A DNA stretch of 21,559 bases, taken from Bordetella parapertussis. Its GTDB lineage: Bacteria > Pseudomonadota > Gammaproteobacteria > Burkholderiales > Burkholderiaceae_C. Below the pieces are notes generated by a model. That model did no database searches, was not told where the DNA came from, and saw only the letters and a list, made by a program, of their open reading frames with translations. This document shows, piece by piece, positions 14,405 through 21,544 of the stretch. Position 1 is the first letter of the stretch; every line of letters starts with the position of its first letter. The stretch spans positions 1 through 21,559 of the forward strand of contig CAMBSK010000036.1 of assembly GCA_945870575.1 (NCBI GenBank), in the 5' to 3' direction. Made by a program: the position numbers and the translations under genes.

Positions 14405-15477
14405 TTGATTCGGTCCGATTTTTGAAAGCTCTTTTGTCGTTTGAACATGCCCTTGCGGTAGAAGGGAAACAGTTCAAACCAAGTGCGAATTTTTAGCCAA
14501 CGGCCGTATAAACCCATGGGCTCAAACATGACAAAGGCAATCAATACCAAGCCATACACCAGCGACTGCAAGCCGGGTGCCTGCCCGATGACCGCAGGCA
14601 AATAGTCTTTGCCCAAGGTGATGAATTGCGGCAGTGTGATGAGAAATAACGCGCCCAAAAATGCACCGTGCACCGAACCCAAGCCGCCAATCACCACCAT
14701 GAGCAGCAAATCGATGGACTGCAAAATGCCGAATTGTTCGGGACTGATGAATTGCATTTTGTGGGCGTACAGCGCTCCTCCCACGCCAGCCAAGGCCGCC
14801 GACAACATGAACGACAAGGTTTTGTAATAGGCCAAATGAATGCCCATGCTCTGCGCCGAAACTTCTGAGTCACGGATCGCCACAAATGCGCGCCCTGTGG
14901 AAGAACGCAACACATTGAGAACGAAAAGTGTTGATAGCACCGTCACACCCAAACAAACTGCATAAAAAGACGCAGCGCTGTCAACTTTCCAACTGCCCAA
15001 AACCATGGCTTTGACATGTATGCCCGCATTACCGCCGGTGACACTTTCCCAGCGAGCCAAGCCCTCTTCCACAATGAATCCGAACGACAGCGTGGCAATG
15101 CCCAGAAAAATACCTTTGACACGCAAAGCGGGCAGACCCACCACCGCACCCACCAATGCCGACAAGCCCGCGGCAAGCGCCAAGGTCAGCGGAAAAGGCG
15201 TGCCATGGGCAGACAGCACTGCAGCCACATACGCCCCCACCCCCATGAATGCCGCATTGCCAATAGAGAACAAACCGGTGAATCCGGCAAGCAGCATCAG
15301 ACCCAAACCCATGATGCTGTAGATCATGACAAAAATCAGTTGTGTGAGCCAATATTCCTGCAACCACCAAGGCGCAGTCACCAAACCCCAAAGTAACAAG
15401 CCATACCAAAACACATGGCCACCATGGCGGGCCAGTTGTATGTCTTGTTGGTAGCTGGTTTTAAAAATGAAGCGCAT
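14401..15477 (-). CDS. livM: LivM-type ABC transporter permease
   Basis: A 358-residue inner-membrane permease with about ten hydrophobic segments. The block GLGLMLLAGFTGLFSIGNAAFMGVGAY (around residues 57-83) and the later VVIGGLGSVHGAFLGALF are family hallmarks. It carries an extended, basic C-terminal tail (RKGMFKRQKSFQKSDRIK). It lies three bases after livH and overlaps livG by four. Together with LivH it forms the translocation path of the importer. Confidence 0.9.
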   Translation of the reverse strand: MRFIFKTSYQQDIQLARHGGHVFWYGLLLWGLVTAPWWLQEYWLTQLIFVMIYSIMGLGLMLLAGFTGLFSIGNAAFMGVGAYVAAVLSAHGTPFPLTLALAAGLSALVGAVVGLPALRVKGIFLGIATLSFGFIVEEGLARWESVTGGNAGIHVKAMVLGSWKVDSAASFYAVCLGVTVLSTLFVLNVLRSSTGRAFVAIRDSEVSAQSMGIHLAYYKTLSFMLSAALAGVGGALYAHKMQFISPEQFGILQSIDLLLMVVIGGLGSVHGAFLGALFLITLPQFITLGKDYLPAVIGQAPGLQSLVYGLVLIAFVMFEPMGLYGRWLKIRTWFELFPFYRKGMFKRQKSFQKSDRIK

Positions 15478-15480
15478 GCG

Positions 15481-16356
15481 TCAGACCTTTTTCCGCAGGT
15501 TGTCGCCAAACAGACCGTTCGGTTTGAACACTAACATCAACAACACCACCACATAAGCGGCGACATCTTTGAAACCCTCGGGCAACCAAAACCCCGACAA
15601 CGATTCCACAACGCCAATGAGAATGCCACCCACAATCGCGCCAGGCAAGCTACCAAAGCCTCCCACCACTGCTGCAGGAAAAGCCTTTAATCCGATGAAG
15701 CCCATGTTGGCATGTACAAACGTAATGGGCGCGAGCAAAAGCCCGGCGATGGTCGCCACCACCGCTGCCAACGCCCACACCAAACTGTTGAGTCGCTTGA
15801 CAGGTATACCCATGTAATAGGCTGCCAACTGGTTTTGCGATGTGGCTTGCATGGCAATGCCCACACGCGAATACTTGAACATCAAATAGAGCAAACCGCA
15901 CAGCACGGCGGTGCTGGCCATTACCACCAACTGTGTTGCTCCCAACACCAAGCTACCCCACTGAAAAGAAATATCTGCATAAGGAACAGGCAGGTTGTGG
16001 GTTTCTGTCCCGATATTGGGAATCATGGTGACCAAACCTCGCGCGACGTAACCCACACCAATCGTCAACATGACGATGGCAAACGCCGGTTCGCCCAGCA
16101 CCGGGTTGATGACCACGCGTTCGATCAGCCACCCCATGCACGCCATCACCAACATTGACACCACCACCGCGACACCGAATGGCCAGCCCAAGTAAGTGAC
16201 ACAACCCAGCCCTGCGAAAGCACCCAGCATCATCAATTCGCCTTGGGCAAACGTAACGGTTTCGGTGGCCTTGTAAATCAGCACAAAGCCCAGCGCTATC
16301 AACCCGTAAATACAACCTTGGGCTACACCGCTGAAGATGACTTGCAACACTTGCAT
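15481..16356 (-). CDS. livH: LivH-type ABC transporter permease
   Basis: An inner-membrane permease of 291 residues from the ATG at 16356. I chose this start because it begins MQVLQVIFSGVAQGCIYGL, the normal beginning of LivH. A GTG at 16413 would add 19 residues with no family match. Neither start has a well-spaced ribosome binding site (GGAG lies 18 bases before the ATG). The block ALGFVLIYKATETVTFAQGEL and the late FPAAVVGGFGSLPGAIVGG are LivH hallmarks; about eight membrane segments are visible. It is the first gene of the six-gene minus-strand operon, about 180 bases downstream of the candidate promoter. Confidence 0.88.
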   Translation of the reverse strand: MQVLQVIFSGVAQGCIYGLIALGFVLIYKATETVTFAQGELMMLGAFAGLGCVTYLGWPFGVAVVVSMLVMACMGWLIERVVINPVLGEPAFAIVMLTIGVGYVARGLVTMIPNIGTETHNLPVPYADISFQWGSLVLGATQLVVMASTAVLCGLLYLMFKYSRVGIAMQATSQNQLAAYYMGIPVKRLNSLVWALAAVVATIAGLLLAPITFVHANMGFIGLKAFPAAVVGGFGSLPGAIVGGILIGVVESLSGFWLPEGFKDVAAYVVVLLMLVFKPNGLFGDNLRKKV

Positions 16357-16535
16357 AGGTAATTGAAAAAGTAGCTCCGCGGCCGTTGGGGGAATTGTCA
16401 ACGCGGTTCGCACGTGCGGATGCTAGGCATATCCCTGCATTGACAAGCGATTGGTGGGCGCTTTGCTCAGTCCATCGGCACGGCTGAAATCAAGAATGCA
16501 TTTAAACAGCTTCTGTGCCGGTGACTGTTAGCAAC

Positions 16536-16564
16536 TTATAACAAAGCATAGAGTTACCCTTCAA
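16536..16564 (-). promoter_or_regulatory. Putative promoter of the liv/acyl-CoA synthetase operon
   Basis: Read on the minus strand: TTGAAG (16564-16559), a 17-base spacer, then TTATAA (16541-16536). Spacing is ideal and both boxes are near consensus. It sits at the edge of an A+T-rich tract and would give a leader of roughly 170 bases before the livH ATG. Confidence 0.4.
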
Positions 16565-16787
16565 TAATTAATTTTAAATAATTTAAATAATTTTTTACAG
16601 TTATAAATATCTAAAATTAAATACAAATTCATTCATCAAGAAGTACTTTGATATTCATTTCTTTGATAAAGGTTTATGGCCCCTACTTAATGACAGCACC
16701 CGTTTGCATTTTGATATACGCTGGGTAAGCCAATACACTCGGCGTGGCGTCAAACTTGCTTACCTATGACAGTGGAAACAAACTTAA

Positions 16788-17114
16788 TTTTGGGGCTCCT
16801 GGCGCGGGGGCACCGCAAACGGCAACAACAGCGCTCCTTCGCTCAATCCTGCCACGGCTGTGCTGACGAAATCTCCTTACGAAAATGTGTGGGGCGATAT
16901 CAGCAAAACCAACACCACAGACTTGCGAATGTTCAACCAGGTGATGGTTAACGGAAACGACTAGATTGACGCTGGTGGCGGAAACGACTGGGTGATGGGT
17001 GGTTACGGTAATGACACAATCATTGGCGGGCAGGGCGATGACGTGATGTGGCGGCGCAGCGTGTTCACCTATCATCGGGTTTGTCTGTTCAATGACATTC
17101 CCGACGACTCCTGA
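16788..17114 (+). pseudogene. RTX (haemolysin-type calcium-binding) protein, decayed C-terminal fragment
   Basis: In the frame ending with TGA at 17112-17114 the plus strand reads ...MVNGND, a TAG stop (16962-16964), then IDAGGGNDWVMGGYGNDT and IIGGQGDDVMW. The repeats GGGNDWVMG, GYGNDTIIG and GQGDDVM are classic RTX nonapeptides (GGxGxDxUx) that bind calcium in secreted type I substrates. The stop falls where a Trp (NDW) is expected, so TGG to TAG is the simple explanation. After GDDVMW the frame departs from the usual GGxGAD pattern, suggesting a small deletion. The upstream frame is closed by a TAA at 16785, and there is no start or secretion signal. It is a fossil of a larger gene. Confidence 0.65.
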
Positions 17115-17134
17115 TCACCTCCGCGCACCAACCC

Positions 17135-17773
17135 ATGCCTGCCGCCCACTCAGTCACACCACACCATGCGCTGGGCGACGAAGCCAATCGGCGTGACGCA
17201 TTGGTCAGGGCGTCTGCCAAATTGCTCCGCGAAAAAGGCTTCAAGACCACCACCGTTCGGGACATTGCTTCTGCCGTGAGTATGCGTTCTGGCATTCCCT
17301 TCTACCATTCCGCCAACAAAGAAGAAATACTTAAAGCGGTGATGGAGCAAGGCCTGATACAAGGGCTGGAGCTGACCACCCATTCATTGGGACAAGCGAA
17401 AACGCCAGTGGATGAGTTTCGCGCGTTGGCGCAAACCCATTACGGCATCTTGCACCACCTGGGCAGCGATTTCATTGCCGTCATGATTTACGAATGGCGG
17501 CATCTGCCTGACAGCCACAAGCGCGACATCATTGCTTTGAAAGACCGCTACGACGGGCTGTGGCACCACACCTGGTCGCACTTGATTCAGCAAGGCTTGC
17601 TCGGTGGTCTAGCAAACAGCCAAGCAGTGATCGCCTGTGAAGAAAAAGTGGCACGGCTGTTGGTGCTGGGCGCGATCAACTACAGCGTGACCTGGTTCAA
17701 AGAACAGCACCCCACAACAGTAACGGCTGGACACTGGATCAACTGTGCGAACGCACGGTGGCATTTTTTTTAA
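17135..17773 (+). CDS. atuR: TetR-family regulator (AtuR-like), apparently frameshifted near its 3' end
   Basis: A 212-residue TetR-type repressor. The DNA-binding helix-turn-helix lies at about 25-70 (RRDALVRASAKLLREKGF...TVRDIASAVSM...YHSANKEEIL). The rest is the all-helical ligand domain, ending with the typical VLGAINYSVTWFKE. After residue ~195 the sequence turns odd (GHWINCANARWHFF). In the next frame (stop 17782-17784) it reads WTLDQLCERTVAFFLRSP, a normal TetR ending, and the stop then overlaps the atuA ATG as ATGA. A missing base, perhaps in the C-run at 17710-17713, would explain this. No clear ribosome binding site precedes the ATG. As first gene of the atuA transcript it probably represses the cluster and senses an acyl-CoA or terpenoid acid. 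Confidence 0.8.
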   Translation: MPAAHSVTPHHALGDEANRRDALVRASAKLLREKGFKTTTVRDIASAVSMRSGIPFYHSANKEEILKAVMEQGLIQGLELTTHSLGQAKTPVDEFRALAQTHYGILHHLGSDFIAVMIYEWRHLPDSHKRDIIALKDRYDGLWHHTWSHLIQQGLLGGLANSQAVIACEEKVARLLVLGAINYSVTWFKEQHPTTVTAGHWINCANARWHFF

Positions 17774-17780
17774 GGTCCCC

Positions 17781-19154
17781 ATGAAAACCGTGCGAGTCAC
17801 ATCAGGCTTGGGGTTTTATGGCGACAACTGGTTGCCCGTGCTGGCGGCCATCGAATATGGCGATGTACAGTATGTGTGCTCAGACCACTTGGCTGAATTG
17901 ACGCTGGCCATTTTACAAAAAGACCGCCAAAAAGACCCTGCTGCGGGTTATGCCCGCGACCTAATGCCTATGCTGACCCAGCTGTGGCCAGCGGCTTCTT
18001 CGCGCGGAGTGAAATTTGTGCTGAACGCCGGCGGCCTCAACCCGCAAGCCGCTGCCCTTGCCTTGCAACAACTGTTCGCCGCCAGAGGCTGGAGGGCGCG
18101 TGTGGCTGTGGTGATTGGCGACAACATACTGGAACAGTTAGATGCGTTGCAAGCCCTTGGAGAGGCGTTATCGCATATGGACTCCGGTGCCGCGTTTGCA
18201 ACGGTGCGTGAAGACGTGGTGTTTGCCAATGTCTATTTGGGCGCGCAACCGATTGCCAAAGCGCTGGCCATGGACGCAGACATTGTGCTGACCGGGCGTG
18301 TGGCCGATGCCGCGCTTTTTTTAGGGCCGCTGATCCATGAATTCGGCTGGGCGGCTGACGACTGGGATCGCTTGGCGCAAGGCGCGGCGGTGGGCCATTT
18401 GCTGGAATGTTCAGGGCAAGGCTCGGGCGGCAATTTCGGCTCGGCGGGTGTGTGGCAACGTATTCCCGACTTATCGCATATCGGGTTTCCTATCGCCGAG
18501 GTCAATGCAGACGCACAAGTCACACTGTACAAAGCACCCCGCACGGGTGGGCGCATCAACTTTCACACGGTGCGTCAGCAACTGCTGTATGAAGTACACA
18601 ACCCGCGCTACTACGTCACACCTGATGTGGTGCTGGACATGGGCCAATTGGAATTGCATGACCTCGGGCAAGACCGGGTGCAAGTGCGCGGTGCCATAGG
18701 TCATCCCGCGCCGCTGCATCTTAAACTGGTGGCGGGATACCGCAACGGTTGGATGGGCCATGCGGTCACTGGGTTTAGCTGGCCTGATGCTTTGCAAAAA
18801 GCACAGGCCGTGGCAGAGGCCGTGAAATTGCAAATGCAAGAAAAACAATTGCAGCATGATGAACTGTGCGTCGAGTACATCGGCCACAACACGTTTTTAG
18901 GCCCGCATGCCAGCCCAGCCACCGACGACAATACCAATGAAATTTGGTTGCGTATGGCAATTCGAACCCGCGAAAAAAAATTCGCTGACGCATTTCCCCG
19001 CTTGTTCCCCTGGCTGGCCTTGTCCGGGCCGCCATATATGGGCGGGTTTCACGGCATGACACCCGCCAGCCAATTGCTGGGGCTCTGGCCCACGCTGGTA
19101 GACAGGACGGCCATCGAATCTAAGGTCAGCGTTGAAGCTTGGGAGATGACATGA
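17781..19154 (+). CDS. atuA: AtuA N-terminal domain protein (acyclic terpene utilisation, formerly DUF1446)
   Basis: A 457-residue protein of the AtuA family, required for acyclic terpene use in Pseudomonas but without an assigned reaction. The start MKTVRVTSGLGFYGDNWLPVL matches the family. The frame is open to 17745 but that would only add residues overlapping the regulator. Family features include ADIVLTGRVADAALFLGP and the glycine-rich LECSGQGSGGNFGSAG (usually ECSGQVTGGNF), a possible ligand loop, and LVAGYRNGWMGHA. In P. aeruginosa AtuA is about 590 residues; here the protein ends after the main domain and the C-terminal domain is a separate gene. The two overlap by four bases (ATGA at 19151-19154). 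Confidence 0.88.
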   Translation: MKTVRVTSGLGFYGDNWLPVLAAIEYGDVQYVCSDHLAELTLAILQKDRQKDPAAGYARDLMPMLTQLWPAASSRGVKFVLNAGGLNPQAAALALQQLFAARGWRARVAVVIGDNILEQLDALQALGEALSHMDSGAAFATVREDVVFANVYLGAQPIAKALAMDADIVLTGRVADAALFLGPLIHEFGWAADDWDRLAQGAAVGHLLECSGQGSGGNFGSAGVWQRIPDLSHIGFPIAEVNADAQVTLYKAPRTGGRINFHTVRQQLLYEVHNPRYYVTPDVVLDMGQLELHDLGQDRVQVRGAIGHPAPLHLKLVAGYRNGWMGHAVTGFSWPDALQKAQAVAEAVKLQMQEKQLQHDELCVEYIGHNTFLGPHASPATDDNTNEIWLRMAIRTREKKFADAFPRLFPWLALSGPPYMGGFHGMTPASQLLGLWPTLVDRTAIESKVSVEAWEMT

Positions 19155-19546
19155 AATTGCGTTTGGCCCAGATCGCACATGCCCGCAGTGGCGACAAAGC
19201 CGACACCGCCGACATCGGCTTGTTTGCGTGGGACCCGACGGGTTATGCGGTGCTGGCCGAACACGTGACCGCAGAAAAAGTAGCGCAGCATTTTTCTCAC
19301 CTGTGGGCAAACAGCGCGAACACTGCCAGCCATTTGCCCAGAGTTGAACGTTTTGATTTGCCAAAACTGCTTGCGCTCAAATTTGTGTTGCGTGGCGCAC
19401 TCAACGGCGGGGCTGCATCGAGTTTGCGCAGCGACAACTTGGGTAAAACCATTGCCGCGCAATTGCTGCGCCTAGACATCGAACTACCGAAGGCGCAGGC
19501 CAATGCGGTATTACAGGCCGCGCAAACGGTTATCGATAATTTTTAA
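19151..19546 (+). CDS. AtuA C-terminal-domain protein (stand-alone AtuA-like ferredoxin-fold domain)
   Basis: A 131-residue soluble protein equal to the C-terminal domain of full-length AtuA. It begins KLRLAQIAHARSGDKADTADIGLFA; the ARSGDKxDxxDIG motif is the signature of this domain. It continues with VERFDLPKLLALKFVLRGALNGGAASSLRSDNLGKTIAAQLL, where the GGAxxSLRxDxxGK stretch is also conserved. The ATG at 19151 overlaps the atuA stop; a TTG at 19139 is an alternative but less likely start. By coupling and homology it should form a complex with the AtuA main domain. Confidence 0.87.
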   Translation: MKLRLAQIAHARSGDKADTADIGLFAWDPTGYAVLAEHVTAEKVAQHFSHLWANSANTASHLPRVERFDLPKLLALKFVLRGALNGGAASSLRSDNLGKTIAAQLLRLDIELPKAQANAVLQAAQTVIDNF

Positions 19547-19587
19547 GCCATTGCCTTTGAAGACACACCAGGTTCATACATGAGCTC

Positions 19588-19881
19588 TTATAACCCCGAG
19601 ACTGAACCCGCCATCGGTTTGTGACAAGCCTTGTGGTTTTGGTTCAAGCTCGGTTTTATCAGTTTCGGTGAGCCTGCCTTTATGGGTTTGATAGATTTTT
19701 TGGGCACTATGGTTGCGGCCTTGGGCTTGTGTAGCTGCTGCAATGCCTTGTTTGCGTGCTGGAGCTTTTGTCTTTCACGTTCAACTTTCAGCGCATCACT
19801 GGCACGGTTACTTGAGGCTTTAAGTTGATCGAGTCCCAGTTGCTCTGGTGATTTTGGTTTGGCAAGCTCAAATATCCGCAT
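19588..19881 (-). CDS. Small basic hypothetical protein with MRIxExAxP N-terminus
   Basis: A 97-residue protein from the ATG at 19881; an ATG at 19929 would add 16 residues. I recognise no named family. It starts MRIFELAKPKSPEQLGLDQL, has a charged helical, coiled-coil-like middle (about 28-52, RERQKLQHANKALQQL) and a Lys/Pro-rich tail. I chose 19881 because the divergent neighbour also begins MRIxExAxP. No ribosome binding site is visible; instead the 5' arm region is occupied by a perfect inverted repeat (19883-19912). Its reality as an expressed gene is uncertain. It converges on the AtuA-like gene with a 41-base gap. Confidence 0.45.
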   Translation of the reverse strand: MRIFELAKPKSPEQLGLDQLKASSNRASDALKVERERQKLQHANKALQQLHKPKAATIVPKKSIKPIKAGSPKLIKPSLNQNHKACHKPMAGSVSGL

Positions 19882-19882
19882 G

Positions 19883-19912
19883 CATTTATTTATGGCAACG
19901 GATAAATAAATG
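19883..19912. repeat. Perfect 11-bp inverted repeat between divergent MRI genes
   Basis: CATTTATTTAT (19883-19893) pairs exactly with ATAAATAAATG (19902-19912) around the 8-base loop GGCAACGG. It begins one base from the minus-strand start codon and ends five bases before the AAAAGGAG site of the plus-strand gene. It could be an operator that controls both genes, or a leader stem. Confidence 0.55.
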
Positions 19913-19916
19913 TAGG

Positions 19917-19924
19917 AAAAGGAG
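19917..19924 (+). promoter_or_regulatory. Strong ribosome binding site fixing the 19932 start
   Basis: AAAAGGAG ends seven bases before the ATG at 19932. The longer open frame from 19848 has no comparable site and would read through the inverted repeat. Confidence 0.65.
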
Positions 19925-19931
19925 ACCAAAC

Positions 19932-20498
19932 ATGAGAATTATGGAAATTGCCAACCCTGAAGACCAACTGGCACTTTGGAAGTTGATATCTGACAAGATG
20001 TGGGCAGCTTTTGCTCAGCCAGCTCCACAGGGTACGAGTCCCCCGCCACCAAATTCATCAGCCCCAAAGGTTGGGGTGGCTAGCCCAGCAAAGCCTGTTG
20101 CCAGACCCATCACCAAAACTTCACATAAAGCTTCAGCCAAATCAAAGGCCAAGGCGGTTAAGCCCAAGCGTGCGCCAATGGCCCCAGCTCCAAAACCCCT
20201 ACCCAAGCCCAACTCCCAGCAGTTAACCCCAACCCAGGCCACAAAACAGCAGACCCAGCAGCACCAGCAACTGGCCCAGCACCTGAGTAAAGAGTTGGCG
20301 AAGCCCCAGAGGAATCAAAAAATCAACCCCCAGCCGCCAACCCCCACCCAGAAACCACCAACCCTAGTGGCACCCATGACAAATGGCTATGACGAAAGAG
20401 ACAAGGACGAGCTGGTATTTCACTCACGTGCCCAGCACCCTTTCAAGACCATAAGTCAGGCAAAAAGTGCGTTATCGGGTCAAAAGCGTGGTTTTTAG
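19932..20498 (+). CDS. Pro/Gln/Lys-rich hypothetical protein with MRIxExAxP N-terminus
   Basis: A 188-residue protein; the start is set by a strong ribosome binding site. Residues 1-28 (MRIMEIANPEDQLALWKLIS then DKMWAAFA) form a predicted amphipathic helix. Residues 29-140 are low complexity, rich in Pro, Ala, Lys and Gln and likely disordered. The C-terminal 40 residues (YDERDKDELVFHSRAQHPFK...) look more conserved. No signal peptide, membrane segment or known catalytic motif is visible. The first nine residues match the divergent neighbour at six positions, suggesting a shared binding or assembly signal. Similar short MRI-type openings occur, as far as I recall, in phage-derived hypothetical proteins, but I could not verify this. 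Confidence 0.6.
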   Translation: MRIMEIANPEDQLALWKLISDKMWAAFAQPAPQGTSPPPPNSSAPKVGVASPAKPVARPITKTSHKASAKSKAKAVKPKRAPMAPAPKPLPKPNSQQLTPTQATKQQTQQHQQLAQHLSKELAKPQRNQKINPQPPTPTQKPPTLVAPMTNGYDERDKDELVFHSRAQHPFKTISQAKSALSGQKRGF

Positions 20499-20520
20499 AC
20501 AGAAAACATAGTGCTTTTTT
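20482..20520 (+). terminator. Candidate imperfect intrinsic terminator
   Basis: AAAAGC at 20482-20487 can pair with GCTTTT at 20513-20518, with weaker inner pairing, and the stem merges into a run of six T's (20515-20520). It overlaps the last codons and stop of the Pro-rich gene. The stem is A+T-rich and has mismatches, so the call is tentative. Confidence 0.3.
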
Positions 20521-20626
20521 GTGCCGTAATCGCGGTCACGGCAGGCATAGCGCAAATGGGGGGAAAGGATGGTCTCATATCGAACCATTCCTAACCCCTA
20601 AATATTGACCAGATATGTAGTCAGAG

Positions 20627-21544
20627 TTAGAAACCTTGAATTCCGGCCAGAAGCCACCCACCGTTGTCTTGTTTACTGCGCGACATGTTCCAGATTTCTT
20701 TGAATGATTCTGGGGAGGTGTTGGATTCTTCGCGAATCATTCCTGAGAATTCAATGCTAGCAAGATAACCATCCATTGATTCTTCAATGCCCAACAACTT
20801 GGCATCGAGTGAAATCACCTCAGTCATCGACATCTGACCGATGGTGCTTGCTGCATCACGCTCGGCGATTTGAGCTTTTATCTCAGTCAACATGTTGTCC
20901 GTCATCATTTGACGCAGACTGGATGTGTCTGAGCGATCCCAGGCATCTTGCATGGTCACAAAGTTTTCTTTGGCCTTGGATAAGAATCCATCCACATCAA
21001 ACCCGTCAGGTACAGACCAATTGGGCTGAAAACCTGAAACAGCAGAACCAATCATGCTGCCGGTGTAGGTGCTGCGGGTGTTTGGCTGCGACTTAAACGT
21101 GGCCGTGGGTTGTTGGGAGGGATAAGAGGCTGAGGCGCCTTGGTAGGCAAGTGACCCGGGGGAGGAACCCATGTTGGCTGCGGCTTTGCGACGCATGAAG
21201 TAACCGACGGCCATCATGATTGCCAAGGCGATGAGACCAAACATGATGATTTGTCCAAACTCTTCACCGAATCCCAATGAACTGGCCAACCAAGCCAAGC
21301 CAAGACCTACTGCGAGACCCCCCAGCATGGCTCCCATAGGGCTTCTTTGGGGTACTGCTGCGGCGGAGGAGGCAGGAGAAGCAGGCGTTGCATTTTGTGC
21401 AGGCTTGGTACCCTGTGTTTGAGACACATTGTTGGATTGTTTTCCCATGGATTTTCCTGAGCCCATGCGTCTGGCTGCTTCAGCAGTCAGACTGGAAAAG
21501 CCAATCAATAAAACCATGGCAATGGAAAGAAAACGGTTGTTCAT
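20627..21544 (-). CDS. Tim44-like domain membrane protein
   Basis: A 305-residue protein. The N-terminus (MNNRFLSIAMVLLIGFSSLTAEA) is a signal peptide or first membrane segment. Two hydrophobic segments follow at about 71-92 (MLGGLAVGLGLAWLASSLGF) and 98-117 (IIMFGLIALAIMMAVGYFM), then a basic RRKAAA stretch and a Ser/Pro-rich linker. The C-terminal 125 residues are a Tim44-like domain: GFDVDGFLSKAKENFVTMQDAWD, then LGIEESMDGYLASIEFSGMIRE and the ending GGWLLAGIQGF, all typical of bacterial Tim44-family proteins. Function in bacteria is poorly defined; it is a core-genome type gene unrelated to the atu island, so it probably marks the island's right border. GAGGAA precedes the ATG at 21544 by seven bases. 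Confidence 0.85.
   Translation of the reverse strand: MNNRFLSIAMVLLIGFSSLTAEAARRMGSGKSMGKQSNNVSQTQGTKPAQNATPASPASSAAAVPQRSPMGAMLGGLAVGLGLAWLASSLGFGEEFGQIIMFGLIALAIMMAVGYFMRRKAAANMGSSPGSLAYQGASASYPSQQPTATFKSQPNTRSTYTGSMIGSAVSGFQPNWSVPDGFDVDGFLSKAKENFVTMQDAWDRSDTSSLRQMMTDNMLTEIKAQIAERDAASTIGQMSMTEVISLDAKLLGIEESMDGYLASIEFSGMIREESNTSPESFKEIWNMSRSKQDNGGWLLAGIQGF

Larger units (their letters stand above)
16357..17134. other. Divergent intergenic region: A+T-rich tract and gene remnant
   Basis: No intact gene is visible between the livH start and the TetR gene. From 16561 to about 16680 the sequence is strikingly A+T-rich. It holds the minus-strand promoter candidate and a weaker plus-strand one (TTTACA 16594-16599, 17 bases, TTAAAT 16617-16622), which could be chance in such DNA. 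From about 16788 to 17114 there is an RTX-type remnant. No palindrome like the one at 3244-3255 was found here. Confidence 0.5.

Noticed and set aside
9767..16413. Ordinary branched-chain amino acid transporter
   Set aside because: The family match is real, but the acyl-CoA ligase inside the operon and the atu genes on both sides favour a terpenoid acid substrate. Sequence alone cannot settle the ligand.
16445..16464. AAGCG...CGCTT inverted repeat as a second copy of the 3244 palindrome
   Set aside because: Arms are only five bases with a nine-base spacer and the central sequence differs; it is not clearly the same operator.
16561..16680. A+T-rich tract as a replication origin
   Set aside because: There are no iterons, DnaA-box series or replication genes nearby; a promoter region is the simpler reading.
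19932..20498. TonB-like or cell-wall-spanning protein, because of the Pro/Lys-rich middle
   Set aside because: There is no N-terminal membrane segment or signal peptide and no TonB C-terminal domain.
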